This document shows, piece after piece, positions 58,901-64,000 of a stretch of 64,000 nt of DNA. The DNA lies in the NCBI GenBank assembly GCA_022410635.1, contig JAJVDF010000502.1, forward strand, positions 664,102 through 728,101. The letters run 5' to 3'. The notes under the pieces were generated by a model. It was given only the letters and a program-made list of their open reading frames with translations, searched no databases and had not been told where the DNA came from. The stretch is from Tretioscincus oriximinensis. Lineage: Eukaryota > Chordata > Lepidosauria > Squamata > Gymnophthalmidae. The first letter of the stretch is position 1; each line of letters begins with the position of its first letter. The translations under genes and the position numbers were made by a program.

Positions 58901-61900
58901 CCAATCCAGCAGAGGTACCTGATCACCCATTCAAATCTCCATTATTAACACTTATACTCTCTGAATTTGTCTAACCAAGACTAAAGAAAGATACTGCAGC
59001 CTTTCCAAAGCTTGTTGATCAATGGTGCCTATGCTGTTATATACAAAAGTGCTGCTCAGTAGGACAGAGAGAGCAAATACCCAGGAGTCATTCTCTGTGT
59101 TGCTCTACAAAAAAGAGAAATAAAAGCTAGTCAGCAAAAAACTTCAAGGTAGCAAGCCACTGAGTACTAGTTGCGACATGCATCGCAATGGATGCCAGTT
59201 TCCTATAATAACCCTTGCTTACCTCCACATCTGGTAACGTGCACATAATATTGTCTCTCTGGGACCTTCTGGAAGCCAGCCAAGCATTGAAAAACACCAA
59301 CAAAAAGAGTGGGAGTTTGGAAGTCCTCAGCAAACATGCAAGAGCTGCAGTATGCACATGTTGCAAGGCAGAGCAAACGATAATATGGAGTTCTAGTTTA
59401 TACCTTATGTTGCCCCTTCATGTCTGGAAGAAGCCTGAAATTGGACCTAAATAATTTCAATTTAATGGGGAGCTTTGCCAATAGATTGAGAATACCCATG
59501 CCCAGTTAAATGATTTTGATTATAGAATTTTTTGAGGTATTTCCATAACAAATCCCTCCCTTCCATACACATCAGCTTGGATGTGACACACAGGAAGAGG
59601 AGGGGTTTTTGTCTGCTCCTGGTGCTTTCAAAGCCAAAATTCTGTCTTTGATTTGCACATGGCAGGTGAGGCTGGGAAGAGATGCCGGCTGCTTGAGCCA
59701 ACAGGACGGGGGGAGGGGGGAGGCAGATGGATGACTAGGGGTGTAGAATTTGGAGAGTCACCCTGGGAATTATAAACCCTCACTGCACCCCTGTATCCCA
59801 TCCTTCATCTGGAAGTCCCAAGATGAGATCCAGCATATAATAAGCAAATAACTGAGAGGGAAAAATTAAGAAGGATAACTTAAAAAGGTAGTTAAGATAC
59901 AACCCATGCAAAATCTCTCCATTGTCCCTAGCAGGACTGGATTCAGAGGAAGCAATAAATCAAGGGCCTAGGGGACCATTTTTTCAGGCATTGAAAATTA
60001 TATAAAGTTGGAACCTGGTATTCCTCCCATCTGAAGCAATTCCAAGATGGGAGGTGCCACAGAGTGGGCTGCAACTCTGTACAACTCCAAGGATTGTTAA
60101 ACTGTAACAAACTGAAGAGGTAGTGGTAGCTAACAGTTTGGATAGTTTTGAGACAGGACTAGACAGGTTTATTGACACCAAGGGTATAAATGAATACTAG
60201 GATGGATGTCTGGGTGCTGCCTCCGGGATGGAGCAACAGGCAGTACTCCTGAGATACCATTTGCAGGGAGTCATGAACAGGAGCATATTTTGCTTTCCTC
60301 TGTTTGGACTGCCCTGGTGCATCTGGTGGGCCTCTGTGTGAGACAGAATGCTGGGCTTGATGGGCTGTGGCCTGATCCAGTATGGCTCTTCTTATGTTCT
60401 TATGACCCTCACTTTGTTATCTAAAAACCACAGGCAGGCTTAAAAGGGAAAAGGTGCTCCTTCAAGCTTGCAAAGCTTCAGGCCAGCTCTAATATTTCTG
60501 CCTGACAGACCTCCAAGGTGATGTCTTTTGGCCAACTTACCTTTTCGACATCACCCAGTCCCTCCGTATCCAGCAGCACAAGGACATGGTCAGGCTCCAA
60601 AGGGTGTTTGCAGCACCACATCCAAATACCTTTGGTGTTGGCTTGAACAGTATTGCCAAGAGAGAAGCCTGTCAACGAAAGAGCAGAAGATGGAACTTAG
60701 GAAGTTCCCTAGAAACATCCAGCAGAGGCATAAATTGAGACTCCTCTATGATCAGGAAGTCTCAAGTACTGCACTGAGTTCAGATTTCTCATCTGAGTAC
60801 ACCTGCTGTGGCTGGTTTTTTTCCTTGAAGACACATCTCTTTAACCCGGCCTTTGGTTGAAGAAATGCCCCCCCCCCTCCTTCAGATACTGTTTTATGAT
60901 GTCAATTTTGCATTTTTGTTTTTATGGTTAGTCACCCCGGGATATAAGTATAAATAAATACATTTATTTTAATTATTTTATTTTAGTGACTAGTGGAATG
61001 CATCCTAGAGCAACGGGCTCCAGACCTTCTTCTCATCCACGCCTCTACCCACTCCCTCCTTTCCTTTCATCCTCCCCTCCTTTTCACTTGCTGCTGTTCC
61101 TTTCGTTCCTTCTATCTGTTTTCCTGTCGTTCCTTTTTTCTTCTTTCTTTTTCTTCTTTATCTTCTTCCGTTCCATTCCATCTTTCTTCCATTCCTTCCT
61201 TTCCCTCCCAGCAATGAAAACACATTGCAAACCAAACTGGTATTTGAAAAAAGGAAATTTTATTTAGGTAATGGAAGACCAAAAAATATTCAGTTAAATT
61301 GGATACGTTTATACATATATAGAAGGGGTGTTAGCTTAATCTGGTATAAGGTATGTAAAGATATATACCAAGTGTGTCATACGTGGATCTAGTTATTTGA
61401 TGGACATTGGGTGGGTGGGTAATAATGCATGCAGACCTGAATGAGCGCCAATCAGAAGAAGAAAATGATATAATGGATAAATTGTGTATGTGCACAAATA
61501 ATACTGGTAAGAGGGTAGAAAGACAGGACTAAATGGATGAGCAGTAAATGGTATAATTATATAATAAATACGCTAGCAGTAGAAATAGCAAATTGTCGCA
61601 TTAATAACATAAATAGTATAGAAAGGACTAGGATGTATAAACAAAAGTGATGGATAGTAAAAACGTACTTCGAAAATAAATTTAGGAGTGAAAAGGAAAA
61701 ACAACGTTAGAGTGCCAGATTTTTTTCAAGAATTTTGTCAAGAGGCTGTATTATGTATGAGTTGTAAAACTGTAAAAGAAAAATTGCAGTTTGCTTGACT
61801 TCAAAAAACAAAAAACCCATCTCTGAAACCTCTGCCCCCACGGCACCTCTATCTTCTAAGGATTCATCCTCCATTTATTGGCTCCCATACAACTCATCAC

Positions 61901-62587
61901 TACATGCAGGAATAGGGTTGCCATACGTCCCGGTAAACCGGGACATTCACGGTTTTAGGGACAATTTTATTGTCCCGGCTGGATTTTAAAAAAATGTTTT
62001 AAAATCCCGGGTTGCCGCTCCCCCCCCCGCCCCCCCTCCCCCCCCCGCCCCCCCCCCCCCCCCCCCGCCCCCCCCACCCCCCCCCCCCCCCCCCCCCCCC
62101 CCGCCCCTCCCCCCCCCCGCCGCTCCCCCCCCCCGCAGCTGCGCGCGTGCGCATGGACGCTTGTGAGACAGGCAGGAAAGACGTTCTGCCTGTCTCACTA
62201 CAAGCGTCCGTATGCGCATGCAGGAACCAGTTCTATGCATACAACATGGACCAAAGGGCCAGGGGACTGATCTAAATGAGTGGAGTAGATGGCAGACATA
62301 AGCCAGTTGTGAATTGAAACTATTCCCAAAGGATGAGAGGTGCCCATTTTGCCTTTCTGGAGTAGTCACACCTACCCACCTTTCCTTTTACCCGCCAGCA
62401 TGTTCATGAGGTAGGACTTCCCAGTACGATACGTTCCTACAATGGCCACCACCACCAAGGGTTTCTCATATCTTTGTAGGATCTCCAAGGCTTCCTGGTT
62501 GACACACAGTGGTTGACCCAAGTCATTCTCAATGAAGCATATGGGCTCCTCCATGAAGTATGGCTGACGGAGAGTAGAGGCCGCCAT
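48809..62587 (-). CDS. GBP: GBP-C: guanylate-binding protein with CaaX box, complete (600 aa)
   Basis: Spliced minus-strand gene; coding exons 62587-62380, 60668-60541, 59104-58995, 58118-57913, 55877-55641, 54589-54312, 53240-53028, 51251-51149, 49893-49700 and 48934-48809. They total 1803 nt and end in TGA. It is the most divergent of the three: six extra N-terminal residues, P-loop GTYRTGKS at 51-58 (Leu to Thr relative to GBP-A/B), switch Thr81, DTEG 103-106 and RD in TVRDF. The final residues are CVIS, a CaaX prenylation box preceded about ten residues earlier by a short basic RRQK patch. Human GBP1 ends in CTIS after an RRRK patch, so farnesylation and membrane anchoring are the likely roles. 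Exon 4 codes three residues more than in GBP-B. All exons are open and splice sites are standard except the U12-like intron 58119-58994. Length matches human GBP1 (about 592 aa). Exact orthology is not decidable here. Confidence 0.95.
49064..49251 (+). mobile_element. hAT-type miniature transposon, copy 1
   Basis: 188 bp, ends CAGGGGTGGGCAA and TTGCCCAGGTCTG, flanked by the perfect 8-bp duplication ACCTACAC (49056-49063 and 49252-49259). In the last intron of GBP-C. Confidence 0.93.
49700..49893 (-). CDS. GBP: GBP-C exon 10 (coiled-coil effector helix)
   Basis: 194 nt, acceptor CCCTTAG|TCGAAA, donor CTCCAG|GTAACAA. Codes [20 protein letters not shown] and a long charged helix ending RLNQMLQ. 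Confidence 0.93.
50385..50590 (+). repeat. TATA-containing repeat, copy 3 (short)
   Basis: CAGGCTCCAGCTGCTACAAG, AGTATAAACAAGATGGACG and TATATCTAAGATTCAAGCTT align with copies 1 and 2. It lies inside a GBP-C intron, so the family is dispersed. Confidence 0.5.
51149..51251 (-). CDS. GBP: GBP-C exon 9 (effector domain start)
   Basis: 103 nt, acceptor TTTGCAG|GCTTTCG, donor TTGCTG|GTAAATC. Codes [20 protein letters not shown] and [14 protein letters not shown]. Confidence 0.92.
51640..53005 (+). mobile_element. CR1 LINE fragment with nested SINE
   Basis: CR1 RT remnants ([38 protein letters not shown]), a 3' UTR, and an end CTTATATTCTTATGTTCTTA at about 53003. A SINE at 52644-52913 splits the 3' UTR. 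It ends only about 25 bp from GBP-C exon 8. Confidence 0.85.
52644..52913 (+). mobile_element. tRNA-derived SINE nested in CR1
   Basis: AATTTGGTGTAGTGATTAAG head, CTGGGTGACCTTGGGCCAGC, GGCCGCCCTGAGACCTTCGG, long (AAAT)n. CR1 resumes at TTGATGGGCCACTGTGTGAG. Confidence 0.88.
53028..53240 (-). CDS. GBP: GBP-C exon 8 (middle domain)
   Basis: 213 nt, acceptor TCCCCCAG|AATGAG, donor ACAATG|GTATGTT. Codes [20 protein letters not shown] and [10 protein letters not shown]. The usual KPGGY has become VSGGY. Confidence 0.94.
54028..54275 (-). mobile_element. SINE fragment in GBP-C intron
   Basis: ACAACAGACGCCTTGTGACA and GCCCAAGGTCACCCAGCTG are the reverse of the SINE core. Ends about 35 bp from GBP-C exon 7. 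Confidence 0.65.
54312..54589 (-). CDS. GBP: GBP-C exon 7 (middle domain start)
   Basis: 278 nt, acceptor GCTGCAG|TGCTGG, donor CTAGTG|GTACGC. Codes [20 protein letters not shown] and [16 protein letters not shown]. One codon shorter than in A and B. Confidence 0.94.
54815..55035 (-). mobile_element. Old CR1 3' fragment
   Basis: CAGCTCATCTATCCCAGCAT and TTGATTTCCTGCAAAATGG resemble reverse CR1 3' sequence. Degraded. Confidence 0.45.
55407..55594 (-). mobile_element. hAT-type miniature transposon, copy 2
   Basis: 188 bp, inverted relative to copy 1 with two base differences by eye. Flanked by the perfect 8-bp duplication ATCTAGTA (55399-55406 and 55595-55602). Ends 46 bp from the donor side of GBP-C exon 6. 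Confidence 0.93.
55641..55877 (-). CDS. GBP: GBP-C exon 6 (end of G domain)
   Basis: 237 nt, acceptor CCTTAG|GTGCTAC, donor GACCAT|GTAAGTT. Codes [19 protein letters not shown] and PGGNVVTGP. Replaces the NLPRKCIR stretch of A and B with a shorter, divergent one. Confidence 0.94.
56010..57070 (+). mobile_element. CR1 LINE fragment (and an older reverse piece)
   Basis: [20 protein letters not shown] is the CR1 ORF2 C-terminus. The 3' end is near TTTATGATCTTATGTTATTA at 56891. 56893-57070 resembles an older reverse-oriented CR1 piece. Confidence 0.8.
57913..58118 (-). CDS. GBP: GBP-C exon 5 (RD guanine-base motif)
   Basis: 206 nt, acceptor TTTCAG|CTACGTC, donor GGGAAG|GTCTGTG. Codes [26 protein letters not shown] and [11 protein letters not shown]. 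Three codons longer than GBP-B, in the loop before the aromatic FxWYFPSF segment. Confidence 0.93.
58119..58994 (-). other. GBP-C U12-type intron
   Basis: The branch site TTCCTTAAC (58138-58130) is the exact U12 consensus, 12 nt before the AG. The donor GTATCTTT (58994-58987) differs from consensus at one position. A short T-run precedes the acceptor. Confidence 0.75.
58670..58862 (-). mobile_element. Old SINE fragment in GBP-C U12-type intron
   Basis: CACACAGTCTGTGAAGTAGG and CCACTCTAACCACTGCC, reverse of the SINE core and head. Degraded. Confidence 0.5.
58995..59104 (-). CDS. GBP: GBP-C exon 4
   Basis: 110 nt coding [19 protein letters not shown] and on to QQALERL plus CA of a split His codon. 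Acceptor TTGTAG|AGCAAC, donor CTGCA|GTATCTTT. Confidence 0.92.
60110..60405 (+). mobile_element. CR1 LINE 3' end
   Basis: GCAACAGGCAGTACTCCTGA, GATGGGCTGTGGCCTGATCC, ending TTCTTATGTTCTTATG. Confidence 0.85.
60541..60668 (-). CDS. GBP: GBP-C exon 3 (switch I and G3 motif)
   Basis: 128 nt, acceptor TTGACAG|GCTTCTC, donor GAAAAG|GTAAGTT. Codes [17 protein letters not shown] and [12 protein letters not shown]. Confidence 0.95.
60780..60965 (+). mobile_element. L2 LINE 3' end
   Basis: [16 protein letters not shown] end, then CACCCCGGGATATAAGTATA and an AAATAAATA tail. Confidence 0.6.
61048..61210 (+). repeat. Polypyrimidine tract in GBP-C intron 2
   Basis: About 160 bp of mostly C and T (TTCCTTTCGTTCCTTCTATC and similar). 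Would be purine-rich in the GBP-C transcript. Confidence 0.8.
61525..61710. repeat. Unclassified repeat shared with GBP-B region
   Basis: TGGATGAGCAGTAAATGGTA and following sequence, related to 34410-34625. Confidence 0.5.
61915..62225. repeat. Repeat with C-run and hairpin
   Basis: GGGTTGCCATACGTCCCGG start, about 120 bp mostly C at 62019-62140, then a hairpin at 62149-62218 (GGACGCTTGTGAGACAGGCA against its reverse complement). Same family as 6536-7060. About 155 bp downstream of GBP-C exon 2. Confidence 0.65.
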
Positions 62588-62595
62588 TGAGGAAC
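62380..62595 (-). CDS. GBP: GBP-C exon 2 (start codon, G1 motif)
   Basis: Acceptor CCATAG|GTTCCTCA, ATG at 62587-62585, donor GGAAAG|GTGGGT. Codes [20 protein letters not shown] through [17 protein letters not shown]. Met12 aligns near the family's usual start, so a shorter product is conceivable. Confidence 0.94.
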
Positions 62596-62654
62596 CTATG
62601 GGACAAAAAGTCACGTATAGGTAGGGCTTGCCCTAAAATGGGAGTAGAAGGGAA

Positions 62655-62920
62655 GCAGAAAAGGAGAAGAAAGGAGGAGGAGAGTCAGTTTTGATACCCT
62701 GCTTTTCTCAAACAAAGGCACTCAAAATGGCTTACATAAGCTTCTGTTCTTCTCTTCATAACAGACACCTTTTGGAGTGGGTGGGGCTGAAAGAGCTCCG
62801 AAGAACTGTGGCTAACGCAAGGTTTCCTAGCTGGTTTTTGGGGAGGAAAGTAGACTCGAACCAGGAGACTTACAGATAATGCCCTGAAACTCTAACCACA
62901 AGACCGGGCTGGCTTTTAAG
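62655..62920 (-). mobile_element. SINE in GBP-C intron 1
   Basis: TAACAGACACCTTTTGGAGT and CTCGAACCAGGAGACTTACA, reverse of the SINE core and box B. Starts about 60 bp upstream of exon 2. Confidence 0.7.
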
Positions 62921-63011
62921 AAGGCTTCAAAGTAAATATGTGTCCTGGGGAGGCTTCCCAAGCAAGCGACCCTTCGTCCACCAAACAAAGCGCTGTACAG
63001 TAGTTACAAAC

Positions 63012-63140
63012 CTGATTCTACGGCGTGCAGGAGGGAATGCGGAGCCCCTTTCGGGAATGGAAATCGGTGCAACTGCGATCCCGTCCGCTGCCTTCTGCTG
63101 CCGCCTGTCCTTGGGCTTTCTATTCTATCTAAACAGCTCC
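63012..63140 (-). other. GBP: GBP-C putative non-coding exon 1
   Basis: Donor AATCAG|GTTTGTAAC at 63012/63011, about 420 nt upstream of the exon 2 acceptor and downstream of the GAAAGC repeats at 63190-63209. The donor is weaker than in A and B, and the 5' end is a guess. Confidence 0.45.
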
Positions 63141-63189
63141 CTCCCTGCCCAACTTCCAGCTCTTCCTCCCCCCCCCCCACCCGTGTGCA

Positions 63190-63209
63190 TTTCGCTTTCG
63201 CTTTCGCTT
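63190..63209 (-). promoter_or_regulatory. ISRE-like GAAAGC repeats of GBP-C
   Basis: On the minus strand this reads GAAAGCGAAAGCGAAA, the same repeat as at GBP-B but on the opposite strand relative to the gene. About 180 nt upstream of the exon 1 donor. Confidence 0.65.
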
Positions 63210-63354
63210 GCTGCGAAGCCCCGTGGTTTCCAGAAAGGGGATCTCGGCTCTGCAATCTGGGCCCCGCGCCTGCCTGCCTACGATCAGCAATCCCAGTCGG
63301 GGCTTCTCGTGTTTTCCTTATCTTTCCATAGCAGGGACCGCCAGACGCCTCGCT

Positions 63355-63460
63355 TTCAGAAGAGGTGTGGCAGCTAGATGCCTGGATAGCTTTAAGGCCA
63401 GATTAGACAACTTTATGGGCACCAAGGGTGCAAATAGTTACTAGGATGGATCTTTTGATA
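63355..63460 (+). mobile_element. CR1 fragment upstream of GBP-C
   Basis: AGCTTTAAGGCCAGATTAGA and AACTTTATGGGCACCAAGGG match CR1 3' UTR sequence. A second small CR1-like piece is at about 63585-63650. Confidence 0.6.
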
Positions 63461-64000
63461 CGGCTGGCATTTACAATGTTGATTCTGTATTTTACAATGT
63501 TCTGGATTGCTTTTCCTTGCCAACGTTTGTGGGGTTCTGGTACAATCCTGTGGAGACATCAGGAACTCCAACATCCAGAACAGACAATAGAGGTGACCTG
63601 ATAGAAATATATAAAATCAGGAAAAGGTTGAGGGGGGATCTTTGATTCTCAATTCTAGAACAAAATCAGGCAGGATGTCCTGCTAAAAACGATGAACTTT
63701 GTTATTACCACATGTAGTCCTGAGGCTGCGCTTGTATTTTCCCCCCATTTTTATTCATTTATTGGTGCTCTTAAAAACAAAATCTCAAGTTTACAAGACA
63801 GGCTTAAAAATAAATAAATACATCATTCATTATAATAAAGAATGAAAATCCATTTGATGCAAAAGGATACCTTATAAAGTTCCAAAGAGCCTTCAGAGAC
63901 TCAGGGCAGAGGGAACAAACAATTCTTCCTTTCCCCAGCCGAGCACAGCAGAGATGCCAAGGCCAAGGATTTCTTCTGGATAAGAGCAGCTACAGTTCTT

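Noticed and set aside
58987..58994. U2-type donor for GBP-C exon 4 (GTCTTGG a few bases further)
   Set aside because: Using it would break the frame with exon 5. CA|GTATCTTT keeps the His codon and matches the paralogues.
61986..62369. Gly-rich and Pro-rich ORFs
   Set aside because: Translation of a C-run beside GBP-C exon 2.
63227..63236. GAS site near the GBP-C promoter (TTTCCAGAAA)
   Set aside because: TTC and GAA are two bases apart, not three.

Overview
This is vertebrate nuclear DNA. Coding sequence is confined to short exons with GT-AG boundaries, introns are rich in transposon debris, and there is one 845-base assembly gap. The repeats (CR1 and L2 LINEs, a tRNA-derived SINE that shares its 3' tail with L2, an L1 fragment, hAT and Tc1/mariner DNA transposons, AAAT/TTTA tails) suggest a squamate reptile, i.e. 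a lizard. The species cannot be read from the window.

The genes are a tandem array of three interferon-inducible guanylate-binding protein (GBP) genes, all on the minus strand. From right to left: GBP-C (start codon 62587, stop 48809, ten coding exons, 600 residues, C-terminal CaaX box CVIS); GBP-B (start 34063, stop 18536, ten coding exons, 623 residues, no CaaX but a hydrophobic tail); GBP-A (start 12164, eight coding exons seen down to 2850, last two exons beyond the left edge). I placed every coding boundary by hand. Reading frames join across all junctions, and the B and C coding sums are multiples of three (1872 and 1803 nt). Exon sizes are nearly the same in the three genes, so they are paralogues from tandem duplication. 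All have the GBP G1 (GxYRTGKS), switch I Thr, G3 (DTEG) and RD motifs.

Each gene has a non-coding first exon about 0.4-1.2 kb upstream of the start-codon exon, with an ISRE-like run of GAAA repeats just upstream of it (13375, 35371, 63190). This fits joint control by IRF/STAT factors. GBP-B also has a GC- and CpG-rich promoter.

The intron between coding exons 3 and 4 looks U12-type (minor spliceosome) in all three genes: donor GTATCCTT (GTATCTTT in C) and branch site TTCCTWAAC about 12 nt from the acceptor.

Other layout: 13.4-18.5 kb is intergenic with CR1 pieces and a TATA-containing repeat. 21031-21875 is unsequenced, inside a CR1 in a GBP-B intron. A decayed Tc1-like transposon with perfect terminal repeats lies at 27354-28622 in a GBP-B intron. 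35.8-48.8 kb is intergenic with a CR1, an L1 3' end, and a decayed L2 that contains an exact 1881-base duplication, almost certainly an assembly artefact. Two near-identical inverted 188-bp hAT miniature elements with perfect 8-bp target duplications lie in GBP-C introns.
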